Positions 24,412-33,362 of a stretch of 44,782 nt of DNA are shown here, one piece after another (position 1 is the first letter of the stretch; every line of letters starts with the position of its first letter). This DNA is from JBKHDT01 sp049974825 (lineage in GTDB: Bacteria > Pseudomonadota > Gammaproteobacteria > Halothiobacillales > Halothiobacillaceae). Position numbers and translations under genes: made by a program. The notes beneath the pieces were generated by a model. That model worked only from the letters and a program-made list of their open reading frames with translations. It had not been told where the DNA came from and ran no database searches. The DNA lies in contig JBNGDJ010000007.1 in NCBI GenBank assembly GCA_049974825.1, forward strand, positions 1-44,782. Direction: 5' to 3'.

Positions 24412-25221
24412 TCAGGCGACCAGCCCGCCGCCGGAATAGAAACGTGCCAGCTGCGTGGCCACGGCCGGAAAGGCCGCCTGCAGAATATCCGGCCGTTCGA
24501 AATGATACTCGCTGGTCACGGCAAAGAACTCCGTGGGGGCGGAAGCGGCATAGGGGTCGATCGGTGGCTCCTCGTCACGCTCGATGCAGCGGTTCAGTGT
24601 ATCGAAGGCCCGGCTGAAGTCCTCCGTCCAGGCAGAGGCGTCCATGCTGACCGGAATGGGCGGAAAACCATTGAAGGCACCGTTTCGCATGTCCAGCACG
24701 TGAGCAATCTCGTGGATGACCACGTTGTAGCCCTCGGCAAGCTGGCCCGAGGCCTGCACATCCGGCCAGGAAAGCACCAGCGTGCCGTGTTCCCAGGCCT
24801 CGCCGCTTCGCGCCTCGGTATCCTCGTGCACCAGGCCAAACTCGTCGATCTGCTCAAGGGTGGGCACGAACTGGTCGGGATACAGCACCACTTCGTGGAT
24901 CGCATCCAGCCACTCGTCGCCCAGGTGCAACACCGGCAGGCAGGCCTGGGCCGCAACCTGAACGGCCATGGCCAGACCGGGCTCAAAGCCATCGCCGCCG
25001 AAGAATGCCTTCTGCCCCAGGAACCGCTCCACCATCCCCCGCAGGCGCTGGCGCTCGTCGGCCGGCAGTGCCGCCAGCAGCGGGACGGCATCAAGCGTAT
25101 CGCGCCAGAGCAGATCATCCAGCGCCAGTCGCGGCGGCGGGCGACGGCCGAAAGCAGAGAGAATCCGGGACAGCACGGGCGGGCAACCACCTGAATGGGT
25201 CTTGAAAGAATGGGGCGCCAT
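24412..25221 (-). CDS. mtfA: MtfA-type zinc peptidase
   Basis: The product is 269 residues, close to E. coli MtfA (265), a cytoplasmic gluzincin that binds the Mlc repressor and affects glucose uptake there. The zinc site is intact: H170-EIAH-174 in VVIHEIAHVLDMRNG, with the glutamate ligand E231 in PTEFFAV. FGGDGFEP and VVLYPDQFVP are family segments. It is the first gene of the run mtfA-pxpA-pxpB-ABC exporter, and divergent from glyQ. Whether an Mlc partner exists cannot be seen here. Confidence 0.92.
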   Translation of the reverse strand: MAPHSFKTHSGGCPPVLSRILSAFGRRPPPRLALDDLLWRDTLDAVPLLAALPADERQRLRGMVERFLGQKAFFGGDGFEPGLAMAVQVAAQACLPVLHLGDEWLDAIHEVVLYPDQFVPTLEQIDEFGLVHEDTEARSGEAWEHGTLVLSWPDVQASGQLAEGYNVVIHEIAHVLDMRNGAFNGFPPIPVSMDASAWTEDFSRAFDTLNRCIERDEEPPIDPYAASAPTEFFAVTSEYHFERPDILQAAFPAVATQLARFYSGGGLVA

Positions 25222-25262
25222 TGTAACGGACCGGGCGGCTCGGTATTCCCGACGCTTTTACG

Positions 25263-25268
25263 TATACT
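25263..25268 (+). promoter_or_regulatory. Candidate -10 hexamer for glyQS
   Basis: TATACT lies 42 bases upstream of the glyQ ATG in a local AT-rich patch (TTTTACGTATACTCTTG). No good -35 is visible 16-18 bases upstream, so it is only a half-supported promoter. No T-box or riboswitch structure was seen. Confidence 0.4.
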
Positions 25269-25310
25269 CTTGTGCCCCTTGATGCAAACCGGGTTCAACC
25301 AAGCGGCACC

Positions 25311-26219
25311 ATGTCGAGCAAATTCGATCTGACCACCTTCCAGGGGCTGATTCTTGCCCTGCAGGACTTCTGGGCGAGCCAGGGCTGCGCCGTGCTTCAA
25401 CCGCTGGACATGGAAGTGGGGGCGGGCACCTTCCACCCGGCCACCTTCCTGCGCGCCATCGGCCCGGAACCCTGGCGCGCGGCCTATGTGCAGCCTTCAC
25501 GCCGCCCCACTGACGGGCGTTACGGCGACAACCCCAACCGTCTCCAGCATTACTACCAGTTTCAGGTGTTGCTCAAGCCCTCGCCGCCGGACATCCAGGC
25601 GCTGTACCTGGAGTCGCTGCGGGTTCTGGGCTTCGACCCGCTGACACACGACATCCGCTTTGTCGAAGACAACTGGGAGTCACCCACACTGGGTGCCTGG
25701 GGACTGGGCTGGGAAGTCTGGCTCAACGGCATGGAGGTCACCCAGTTCACCTACTTCCAGCAGGTCGGCGGGCTGGACTGCCACCCGGTCTCCGGCGAGA
25801 TCACCTACGGGCTTGAGCGCCTGGCGATGTACATGCAGCACGTCGAGAACGTCTATGACCTGGTCTGGTCGCGCTCGCCGGAGGGAGTGATCACCTACGG
25901 CGATGTCTACCACCAGAACGAGGTGGAACAGTCGGCGTACAACTTCAGCCATGCCGACACCGGATTCCTGTTCGGCCTGTTCGACCAGTGCGAACGCGAC
26001 TGCGTGCGTCTGATTGGGGCGGACCTGCCGCTGCCGGCCTACGAACAGGTGCTCAAGGCATCCCATGCATTCAACCTGCTCGACGCGCGTCGCGCCATTT
26101 CGGTGACCGAGCGCCAGCGCTTCATCCTCCGCGTGCGCCAGATGGCGCGCGCCGTGGCCCAGGCCTATCACGACGCCCGGGAGAAGCTCGGCTTCCCGAT
26201 GTGCGCCCAGGACCGTTGA
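25311..26219 (+). CDS. glyQ: Glycyl-tRNA synthetase alpha subunit
   Basis: This is the catalytic subunit of the alpha2beta2 bacterial glycyl-tRNA synthetase. It has 302 residues from ATG 25311 (MSSKFDLTTFQGLILALQDF), one less than E. coli. Class II motifs are visible in CAVLQPLDMEVGAGTFHPAT, RPTDGRYGDNPNRLQHYYQF and PVSGEITYGLERLAMY. glyS follows 22 bp downstream. A 13-codon upstream extension exists but adds nothing typical. Confidence 0.98.
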   Translation: MSSKFDLTTFQGLILALQDFWASQGCAVLQPLDMEVGAGTFHPATFLRAIGPEPWRAAYVQPSRRPTDGRYGDNPNRLQHYYQFQVLLKPSPPDIQALYLESLRVLGFDPLTHDIRFVEDNWESPTLGAWGLGWEVWLNGMEVTQFTYFQQVGGLDCHPVSGEITYGLERLAMYMQHVENVYDLVWSRSPEGVITYGDVYHQNEVEQSAYNFSHADTGFLFGLFDQCERDCVRLIGADLPLPAYEQVLKASHAFNLLDARRAISVTERQRFILRVRQMARAVAQAYHDAREKLGFPMCAQDR

Positions 26220-26241
26220 CCCGCCCAAGTCGAAGAATTTC

Positions 26242-28350
26242 ATGACCGACATGACACAACGTTGCGACCTGCTGATCGAGATCGGAACCGAGGAGCTGCC
26301 GCCGAAGGCACTGCGCCGGCTGTCCGAGGTCTTCACGGACGAGGTGGTCCACGGCCTCGCGGATGCGGGTCTTTCGCCCCGCGGGCATCGTGGCTACGCG
26401 GCTCCCCGCCGCCTGGCCGTGCTGGTGGAGGACCTGGCCACCCAGACCCCGGAGCGGCCACAGGAGCGTCGCGGCCCCGCCGTCGCGGCAGCCTTCGACG
26501 ACGAGGGCAACCCGACCCGCGCGCTGGCGGGCTTCGCGCGATCCTGCGGCGTGTCTGTAGAAGACCTGGAGCGCATGGAAACCGACAAGGGCGCCTGGGT
26601 GGTGTATCGCCATGTCGAGCCGGGTCAGGCGGCCGAGGCCATCATCCCGGACATTGTCCGCCAGGCACTGCACAAGTTGCCGATTCCCAAGCGGATGCGC
26701 TGGGGTGCAGGCTCGGAGGAATTCGTGCGCCCCGTCCACTGGGCGATCCTTCTGCTCGGTGACCAAGCAATCGAGGCGGACATCCTGGGTATTCGCAGCG
26801 GCCGCGAAACGCGGGGCCACCGATTCCACCATCCGGAGCCGCTGCATGTCGAGCAGCCACGCGACTATGCCATGCTGCTGGAAACCCGCGGCCACGTGCT
26901 GGCCGATTTCGCACAGCGGCGGGACGCCATCCGGGTACAGGTTGAATCGCTTGCCCGGGAGCTGGGCGGACAGGCAGTGATCGAAGACGACCTGCTCGAG
27001 GAAGTGACAGCCCTGGTCGAATGGCCGGTGGCGATTTCTGGCAGCTTCGAGGCACATTTTCTGGACGTGCCGGCCGAGGCGCTGATGCACACCATGCAGG
27101 ACAACCAAAAATATTTCCCGGTCGTGGACGGACAATCCGCGCTGATGCCGCATTTCATCACCGTCGCCAATATCGACAGCCGGGACCCCGAACAGGTCCG
27201 CCGCGGCAACGAGCGAGTCATCCGGCCCCGCTTCGCGGACGCGGAGTTCTTCTGGAAGGAAGACCGCAAGCACCCGCTGGAAGATCACCTGGAGGGTCTT
27301 GGCAGCGTGGTCTTCCAGGAGCGCCTGGGCAGCATTCGCGACAAGGTCGAGCGCGTCACCCCTCTCTGCGAACACATTGCCAACCGGCTTGGCGCCAGCC
27401 CGAACCTGGCGCGCCGCGCCGCGACCCTGGCCAAATGCGACCTGCAGACCAGCATGGTCGGCGAGTTCCCCGAACTGCAGGGCGTTGCCGGGCGCTATCT
27501 CGCCGGTCTTCAGGGGGAGCACGCGGATGTTGCCCGAGCCCTCGACGAGCAGTATCTGCCGCGGCGTGCCGGGGATGCGCTGCCCGAAACAGCCGTCGGC
27601 CAGTCGCTGGCACTGTCCGACCGGCTGGATACGCTGGTGGGCATCTTCGCGATCGGCCAGGGGCCGACCGGCGCGCGCGACCCCTTCGCCCTGCGCCGCG
27701 CGGCACTGGGCGTGCTGCGCATTCTCATCGAGAAGCAGCTGGACCTGAACCTGCACGATCTGCTGGAGGAAGCCGCCGGCACCCTGGCCGGGCGGGTTCC
27801 CGAAGCACCCGGCGCGGTCAACGTGGTCTTCGACTTCATGACCGAACGCCTGCGCGCCTATTACCTGGACCGGGGCATTCGTCACGACGTGTTCGATGCG
27901 GTGGCCGCGGTACGCCCGTCGGCACCCTGGGATTTTCACCGGCGCGTCGAAGCCGTCGACGCTTTCCTGGCCCTGCCGCAGGCCGAGGCACTGGCAGCGG
28001 CCAACAAGCGCATTCACAACATCCTGCGCAAGTCCGGTGACGACTCCGGGGCCTTCCCGACCGAAGTGGTTGACGTCAACGAGGGCCGGCTGACCGACCC
28101 GGCGGAACAGGCCCTGTATCAGCGAGTGAAGACCCTGGAAGCCGAAGTCGAACCCATGTTCACCGCCGGCGACTACACCGCGGCACTGTCGCGGCTGGCG
28201 CATCTTCGCGACGAGGTGGACGCCTTCTTCGACCAGGTCATGGTCATGGCGGAAGACCCGCAGACCCGCGCCAACCGGGTGGCTCTGCTCAACCGGCTGG
28301 CCAGGCTGTTTCTGCGGACGGCCGACCTTTCACTGATTGCCGGAACCTAG
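26242..28350 (+). CDS. glyS: Glycyl-tRNA synthetase beta subunit
   Basis: This tRNA-binding subunit has 702 residues (E. coli 689). It begins MTDMTQRCDLLIEIGTEELP, with the GTEELPPKAL segment that marks the family. Downstream are LPIPKRMRWG, MHTMQDNQKYFPV, and the HD-like region with DLQTSMVGEFPELQG, and the C-terminal anticodon-binding helices end the protein. A 693-residue open frame on the opposite strand is an antisense shadow of this GC-rich gene. Confidence 0.98.
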   Translation: MTDMTQRCDLLIEIGTEELPPKALRRLSEVFTDEVVHGLADAGLSPRGHRGYAAPRRLAVLVEDLATQTPERPQERRGPAVAAAFDDEGNPTRALAGFARSCGVSVEDLERMETDKGAWVVYRHVEPGQAAEAIIPDIVRQALHKLPIPKRMRWGAGSEEFVRPVHWAILLLGDQAIEADILGIRSGRETRGHRFHHPEPLHVEQPRDYAMLLETRGHVLADFAQRRDAIRVQVESLARELGGQAVIEDDLLEEVTALVEWPVAISGSFEAHFLDVPAEALMHTMQDNQKYFPVVDGQSALMPHFITVANIDSRDPEQVRRGNERVIRPRFADAEFFWKEDRKHPLEDHLEGLGSVVFQERLGSIRDKVERVTPLCEHIANRLGASPNLARRAATLAKCDLQTSMVGEFPELQGVAGRYLAGLQGEHADVARALDEQYLPRRAGDALPETAVGQSLALSDRLDTLVGIFAIGQGPTGARDPFALRRAALGVLRILIEKQLDLNLHDLLEEAAGTLAGRVPEAPGAVNVVFDFMTERLRAYYLDRGIRHDVFDAVAAVRPSAPWDFHRRVEAVDAFLALPQAEALAAANKRIHNILRKSGDDSGAFPTEVVDVNEGRLTDPAEQALYQRVKTLEAEVEPMFTAGDYTAALSRLAHLRDEVDAFFDQVMVMAEDPQTRANRVALLNRLARLFLRTADLSLIAGT

Positions 28351-28365
28351 GCCGGAGGCGCCGAC

Positions 28366-29094
28366 ATGCTGGCCACCGTGCGCGCCCTGGCGTTTCTGAC
28401 CGGCAACCTGATCACCTTGGTGGTGATGTTGCCGGTGGTGGCCATCAGCCCGCTGCTGCCTTTTCGTTTCCGTTACCGGCTCCTGTACCATTGGGGCCGA
28501 TTCGTGCTTTGGTGGGCGCGGGTCACCGTGGGCCTTCGCTGGCGCGTAGAAGGGCGGGAACACCTGCCGCCAGCCGGCTCCGGGCGACTGATTCTGGCCA
28601 AGCACCAGTCCACCTGGGAAACCTTCTTCTTCCCCTCGCTGCTGCACTATCCGGCATTCGTGCTCAAGCGGGAACTGCTGCGCATTCCGATATTCGGCTG
28701 GGGCCTTTCGGCCATCGGCCCCATCGCCATTGACCGGGCCGATGGCCGAAAGGCGCTCACGAGCATGATCCGCCAGTCCCGGGAAGCGCTGGAGCAGGGC
28801 CGGGATGTGGTGATCTTTCCCGAAGGGACGCGAAAGCGACCGGGTACCCCGCCAAATTATCGCATTGGGGGCGCGGCCGTGGCGGTGGCCTGCGGTCGGT
28901 CGGTGGTGCCGATTGCCCTCAACTCCGGCTGCTTCTGGCCCAAGGGGGCGCTGCACAAGCGTGCGGGGACTATCGAGGTGATCATCGGCCCGCCGATCGA
29001 GACCGAGGGACGCCGAGCCGAGGAGGTCAACACCGAGGTCCGCACCTGGATCGAGCAGCAAATGGACCGGATCGGCCGGCCCACCGATCCATGA
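28366..29094 (+). CDS. plsC: 1-acyl-sn-glycerol-3-phosphate acyltransferase
   Basis: This inner-membrane enzyme adds the second acyl chain to make phosphatidic acid. It has 242 residues. Hydrophobic N-terminal helices lie at about 7-32. The acyltransferase motif I appears as KHQSTWETFF, giving H80-X4-E85 instead of the usual H-X4-D. Motif III is FPEGTR at 151-156 with TRKRPG after it. It lies 15 bp after glyS. In many gammaproteobacteria gmhB sits between glyS and plsC; here it is absent. Confidence 0.93.
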   Translation: MLATVRALAFLTGNLITLVVMLPVVAISPLLPFRFRYRLLYHWGRFVLWWARVTVGLRWRVEGREHLPPAGSGRLILAKHQSTWETFFFPSLLHYPAFVLKRELLRIPIFGWGLSAIGPIAIDRADGRKALTSMIRQSREALEQGRDVVIFPEGTRKRPGTPPNYRIGGAAVAVACGRSVVPIALNSGCFWPKGALHKRAGTIEVIIGPPIETEGRRAEEVNTEVRTWIEQQMDRIGRPTDP

Positions 29095-29149
29095 CAACGC
29101 GATGCAGGCAGCCCGCCCGAAGATTTCCTGGGTTTCCTGCGGTCAAGGC

Positions 29150-29229
29150 AATCCAGTGACTTGAATCGTTGTGCATTGGGGCATCCCGTCCCAGCCGGGA
29201 ATCCGAACCATTGATGCCGCGGATTCCCA
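29150..29229. repeat. Repeat family 1, copy D (right half only)
   Basis: TTGTGCATTGGGGCATCCCG is followed by a hairpin GGGAATCCG/CGGATTCCC (29197-29228) equivalent to the closing hairpin of complete copies. The left half is missing. It lies in the leader of the diguanylate cyclase gene, about 28 bp upstream of its ATG. Confidence 0.5.
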
Positions 29230-29256
29230 AGACCTTTTCTCAGGGGAGTCTCCGGC

Positions 29257-30639
29257 ATGGATGAACGCGAACAACAGGCATTGCGGGAAAAATACCAGTC
29301 ACTGCTTGACGAGTTCGGGCGCCTGGAAGGGGATCTGGAGCAGGCCGAACGCCTGACTCGCCAGATGCTCGGCAAGCTGTCGCTTGCCGTCGACAAGGCT
29401 TACCCGGAACTCGAGGAGCCGGTGCGCGCCCTTCGCGAACAGGTCCGGGGGGCCGAGGAAGGCCAGTTGCCCTGGCGGAGCCTGAGCGCCGGGGTTGGCG
29501 ATGTCATCGAGGCCATCCGCCAGGCGGAGGCCAATGCCGCCATCGAGCCGGAAAAGGGCAGCGTGCCGGAGGCCATGGACCCGGTAGTGGCCGATCGCAA
29601 CCGCCAGACGCGACACCTGCTCTCGGTCATGCTGGAGCGGATCGCTTTCACCGAGGAGCTGGAAAACCGGCGCAGCCGCCTCATCGAGCAGCTGGCCAGC
29701 GAGTCGGACAATACCGTCACCAGTGTCCTGATTGATCGGGCCGCCATGCTGGTCAACGACATGCGCCGTCAGGTCGAATCCGAGAAGAATGATCTCGCCA
29801 GCTTCCTCAAGCAGGTCACCCAAACGCTCGGGGACATCGATCGCCATGCCGCATCGGAACAGGACCGGCTGGTCAGCCAGCGTGACGCGGCCTCGGCGCT
29901 GGACGAGGCGGTCAGTCGTCAGGTAGACGACCTGGGTGACCAGGTCAGCCAGGCGACCGAGCTGAACACGCTCAAGTCCGCCGTCCAGGAACGTCTCGGC
30001 CGCATCCGCAAGCATGTCGCCGAATATCGCCAGGCGGACCAGGCACGGGTCGCCGAGGCCGAAGCCGAAAACCAGAAGCTGCGCGCGCATGTGCGCCACC
30101 TGGAGCAAGAAACGGACTCGCTGAAGACGAGCCTGGAGGAAAGCCGGGAACGCCTGCTGCGCGATACCCTCACGGGTCTGCCGAACCGGCTGGCTTTTGA
30201 GGAACGGGTGCGTCTGGAGATGGCGCGCAAGCGCCGCGAGCACACGCCGCTGTGCCTCGCGGTCTGGGATATCGACCTGTTCAAGCAGGTCAACGACAAG
30301 TTCGGGCACAAGGCCGGGGACAAGGCCCTGCACGTGGTGGGACGCCGGCTGGCGAAACTGATCCGGGAAGTGGACATGGTCGCGCGCTTCGGCGGCGAGG
30401 AGTTCGTGATGCTCCTGCCGAAAACCTCGCTGGAGAACGCCCTGCCGGTCGTCGACCGGATGCGCGAGGAGATTGCCAACACGCCCTTCCGCTACAAGAA
30501 CGAACCCATCCGGATCACCCTCTCCTGCGGCATCACCGCCCATCGTGGCGAAGAGTCCATCGAGGACACCTTCGAGCGGGCAGACAACGCCCTGTACCAG
30601 GCCAAGTCCAACGGACGCAATCGCTGCGTGGCCGACTGA
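29257..30639 (+). CDS. Diguanylate cyclase with long coiled-coil N-terminus
   Basis: This enzyme makes cyclic di-GMP from two GTP. It has 460 residues. Residues 1-300 are predicted to be helical and highly charged, with no membrane segment and no recognisable sensor domain. The heptad-rich stretch about 265-300 leads into the catalytic domain at 301-460. GGEEF is at 379-383, preceded by the inhibitory-site motif R370-E-V-D373, and TLTGLPNR opens the domain. Catalysis and product inhibition both look intact. The start has a strong AGGGGAG ribosome site. It appears monocistronic and would be cytoplasmic. Confidence 0.93.
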   Translation: MDEREQQALREKYQSLLDEFGRLEGDLEQAERLTRQMLGKLSLAVDKAYPELEEPVRALREQVRGAEEGQLPWRSLSAGVGDVIEAIRQAEANAAIEPEKGSVPEAMDPVVADRNRQTRHLLSVMLERIAFTEELENRRSRLIEQLASESDNTVTSVLIDRAAMLVNDMRRQVESEKNDLASFLKQVTQTLGDIDRHAASEQDRLVSQRDAASALDEAVSRQVDDLGDQVSQATELNTLKSAVQERLGRIRKHVAEYRQADQARVAEAEAENQKLRAHVRHLEQETDSLKTSLEESRERLLRDTLTGLPNRLAFEERVRLEMARKRREHTPLCLAVWDIDLFKQVNDKFGHKAGDKALHVVGRRLAKLIREVDMVARFGGEEFVMLLPKTSLENALPVVDRMREEIANTPFRYKNEPIRITLSCGITAHRGEESIEDTFERADNALYQAKSNGRNRCVAD

Positions 30640-30729
30640 CTGGGCGAGGAACCTCTGCGGTCGCCCGGAGATTGCCTTGACGAGGGGCAATCAGGTCATG
30701 AGGTACCCGGCTGCACCGGACATACCCTA

Positions 30730-30904
30730 AGGAAACTCTGCACAAATCCATCCATGGATTTGTGGGCTACCGCCAGCTCCGCGTTCAGACACGCATGGCC
30801 CGGTACACGCCCGGGCCATGCTCCGCAATTCAATGGCTTACGCCATTGAGCGTTGGGGCATCCATGCCCCAATCGGGAATCTCTGCATTCGTGCAGAGAT
30901 TCCC
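30730..30904 (+). repeat. Repeat family 1, copy E (175 bp, type copy)
   Basis: This is the clearest copy. Its ends AGGAAACTCTGCAC (30730) and GTGCAGAGATTCCC (30891-30904) are imperfect inverted repeats, and TA flanks both sides (30728-30729 and 30905-30906). Five hairpins lie in a row: CACAAATCCA/TGGATTTGTG (30741-30764), GCATGGCCCGG/CCGGGCCATGC (30793-30821), CAATGGC/GCCATTG (30831-30848), TTGGGGCA/TGCCCCAA (30853-30872) and GGGAATCTCTGCA/TGCAGAGATTCCC (30875-30904). No coding capacity. It fills most of the 278-bp gap between the cyclase and metR, which converge. Confidence 0.85.
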
Positions 30905-30917
30905 TAAGCAGGCGCGC

Positions 30918-31850
30918 TCAGGCGGCGCCCGCCAGGGACTCGGTCACCTCGTCCAGCGATGAGCGGCCCAGGCTGCGACAGATGCCCAAAAAACCCTGAT
31001 GAAAGGCCAGCTTGGCGTCTTCCGGGCGGCTGAGCATGTATAGCGTGCCGTACAGACCCTTGCGACCGAGCCGTCGCTGCTGGATCAACCCACGGGCCAC
31101 TTCGTCGGCAATGGCCCAGGAAGGCAGGGCGGCCACGCCCTGTCCGACTGCGACCAGGTGGGCAATCAGAGCGGTCATCTCGCTCTGGCGCACTCCGGCC
31201 GGCGCCACTTTTGCCGGATCGAGAAAGCGGGAAAAGATATCCAGCCGGTCTCGCTCAACCGGGTAGGTGACCAGCGTCTGGTCCGCCAGATCGGCCGGGC
31301 GGATGAACTCCCGGCCGGTCAGGGGGTGATCGTTCGGCAGCGCCAGCACCACCTCGTACCGGAACAGCGATCCGGCCGCCACCGACTCGTCTCCGGGCGG
31401 GTCGGAGCTGACCACGGCGTCGACCTGGCCGCGTTGCAGGGCGGTCACGGCATCAAAGCGGTGACTCAGGGACAGGTCGACTTCCACATCCGGCCAGTCG
31501 CGGCGGAATCGCTCCAGCACCGGCAGCATCCACGCATAGCATGAATGACACTCCAGGGCGATGTTCAGCCGCCCAACAGTGCCGCCGGCCTGACGACGCA
31601 AATCCCCGTCCACGCGGTCGATCTGGGGCAACACCTCGCGGGCGAGCGTCAGCAGCTTCTTGCCCGCGGGCGTGAACTGCATGGGCCGAGTCTTGCGGGT
31701 GAACAGGCTGACGTCGTAGTAGCTCTCGATCGCTTTGATCTGGTGCGAAAGCGCCGACTGGGTCAGGTGCAACCGCTCTGCAGCGGCTGCAAGAGACTGA
31801 AGCTCGGCCACGGCGGCGAGCGTTCGCAGGTGACGTAATTCAAGAAACAT
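30918..31850 (-). CDS. metR: LysR-type methionine regulator MetR
   Basis: The product is 310 residues. In E. coli, MetR activates methionine genes with homocysteine as co-effector. The N-terminal helix-turn-helix (SLAAAAERLHLTQSALSHQ) and the effector domain segment LNIALECHSCYAWMLPVLE closely follow E. coli MetR (IAIECHSCIQWLTPALE), which is the basis for the name. A divergent metE is absent; gor lies 86 bp upstream on the same strand. The ribosome site AGGAAGGAA precedes the ATG. Targets in this organism are unknown. Confidence 0.86.
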   Translation of the reverse strand: MFLELRHLRTLAAVAELQSLAAAAERLHLTQSALSHQIKAIESYYDVSLFTRKTRPMQFTPAGKKLLTLAREVLPQIDRVDGDLRRQAGGTVGRLNIALECHSCYAWMLPVLERFRRDWPDVEVDLSLSHRFDAVTALQRGQVDAVVSSDPPGDESVAAGSLFRYEVVLALPNDHPLTGREFIRPADLADQTLVTYPVERDRLDIFSRFLDPAKVAPAGVRQSEMTALIAHLVAVGQGVAALPSWAIADEVARGLIQQRRLGRKGLYGTLYMLSRPEDAKLAFHQGFLGICRSLGRSSLDEVTESLAGAA

Positions 31851-31936
31851 GATTCCTTCCTCGAACAGTGGCGTCCCGCGAATGATTCATGCCGCTCTTG
31901 ATGGCGGTTCATGCCCGCCCCGGCAGTGACCGGAGC

Positions 31937-33304
31937 TCATTTTTGCTTCGGGGTCTTGAGGGTCACCAGTTCCTCCGAGGAGGTCGGGTGAATCGCCACG
32001 GTGTCGTCGAACTGCGCCTTGGTCAGTCCGGCCTTCACGGCCACCGCGAAACCCTGCAGCATCTCGTCGGCACCATCCCCGATCAGGTGAATGCCCACTA
32101 CCCGTTCGTCGGACCCGACGCAGACAAGTTTCATGGCCGTCTCGACACCATGGTCACTCAGCGCGTACCGCATGGGCGTGAAGCGCGTCTCGTAGACGGT
32201 GACGTCATTGCCATGCGCCTCGCGGGCCTGGGCTTCTGTCATGCCAACGGTGCCCAGCGGCGGGTGGGCAAAGACCACGGTGGGAATGTTGTCGTAATCG
32301 AGCTTGCGGTCGGCCTTGCCGTCGAAAAGGCGCTCGGCCAGCCGGCGACCGGCGGCAATGGCCACCGGTGTCAGCGGCGCGCGCCCGGTGATGTCTCCGA
32401 TGGCGTAAATTCCGGGCACGTTGGTGTTCTGGAAGGCATCGGTGGGTACGACGCCGTTGCGCTCCATGGTCACACCGGCGGCCTCCAGGCCAAGTTCCGC
32501 CGTCGCCGGGGCCCGGCCGGCTGCCCAGATGACCTTGTCGAAGGGACCAAGCTCGCGGCCGTCTGCCCCCTCGATCACCACGCCATCGTCCCGCGACTGC
32601 AGTGAGCCGACCCGGAAGGGCAGTTCCAGGTTGATCCCCTGCTTGACCATTTCCGAAGTCAGCACGTCCCGCAGCAGCTCGTCGAAGGGGGCGAGTACGG
32701 AGTCGACCATGTCGAGCACGGTCACCTCGCTGCCGAGCGAACGCAGCACCCCGGCCAGCTCCACGCCGATATAGCCCCCGCCGATGACTGCCACCCGCTT
32801 CGGCAGGGTTTCCATGTCGAAGAAGTCGTCGGAGGTCATGCCAAGCTCGGCGCCCGGCACGGGCGGCACGAAGGGCTTGCCGCCGACGGAAATGACGATG
32901 TGATCGGCCGTGTACTGCTGGCCATCCACTTCGATGGTGCGCTCGTCCACGAAGCGGCCGAAACCGGCTAGCACGTCAAGACCGAGCTCCTTGGCATAGC
33001 CGTTCCAGTAATTGGTGATCATGTCGATGTACTTGCGCCGACCGGACACCAGCTTGCCAAAGTCAAAAGGCCCGTCGATCGTCAGCGGCTGGCCCCACTG
33101 GGGCGCTTCCATGGCCGCTTCGCGCAGGTGTGCGCCGTACCACATGACCTTCTTGGGCACGCAGCCAAGGTTGACACAGGTGCCACCCAGTTTGCGGGGT
33201 TCGACGACGGCCACCTTCTTTCCGAAGGCGGCGGCTTTCTCGGCGACCGCCAGGCCACCGGATCCACCGCCGAGGGCAATCAGGTCGTAATGTGTGCTGC
33301 TCAT
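31937..33304 (-). CDS. gor: Glutathione-disulfide reductase
   Basis: This FAD enzyme reduces oxidised glutathione with NADPH. It has 455 residues (E. coli 450). The FAD loop is GGGSGGLAVAEKAA, and the redox disulfide is C43 and C48 in GGTCVNLGCVPKK. The NADPH fold begins GGGYIGVELAGVL. The C-terminal HPTSSEELVTL supplies the catalytic His-Glu pair of the partner subunit. It lies 236 bp after the peroxiredoxin-glutaredoxin gene, which uses glutathione, making a functional pair. Two hairpins lie in that gap. Confidence 0.95.
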   Translation of the reverse strand: MSSTHYDLIALGGGSGGLAVAEKAAAFGKKVAVVEPRKLGGTCVNLGCVPKKVMWYGAHLREAAMEAPQWGQPLTIDGPFDFGKLVSGRRKYIDMITNYWNGYAKELGLDVLAGFGRFVDERTIEVDGQQYTADHIVISVGGKPFVPPVPGAELGMTSDDFFDMETLPKRVAVIGGGYIGVELAGVLRSLGSEVTVLDMVDSVLAPFDELLRDVLTSEMVKQGINLELPFRVGSLQSRDDGVVIEGADGRELGPFDKVIWAAGRAPATAELGLEAAGVTMERNGVVPTDAFQNTNVPGIYAIGDITGRAPLTPVAIAAGRRLAERLFDGKADRKLDYDNIPTVVFAHPPLGTVGMTEAQAREAHGNDVTVYETRFTPMRYALSDHGVETAMKLVCVGSDERVVGIHLIGDGADEMLQGFAVAVKAGLTKAQFDDTVAIHPTSSEELVTLKTPKQK

Positions 33305-33362
33305 GCTCAGGGCCTCCCGGACATTGCGTTCAATTCATGGATTGCCGGATCGGATCAGGAAC

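Noticed and set aside
26122..28203. 693-codon open frame on the minus strand opposite glyS
   Set aside because: It is fully antisense to an unambiguous glyS and lacks any family sequence; long shadow frames are expected at this GC content.
30640..30917. CRISPR-like spacing of repeated hairpins
   Set aside because: The hairpins differ from each other and are not direct repeats with uniform spacers; they belong to a single composite element.
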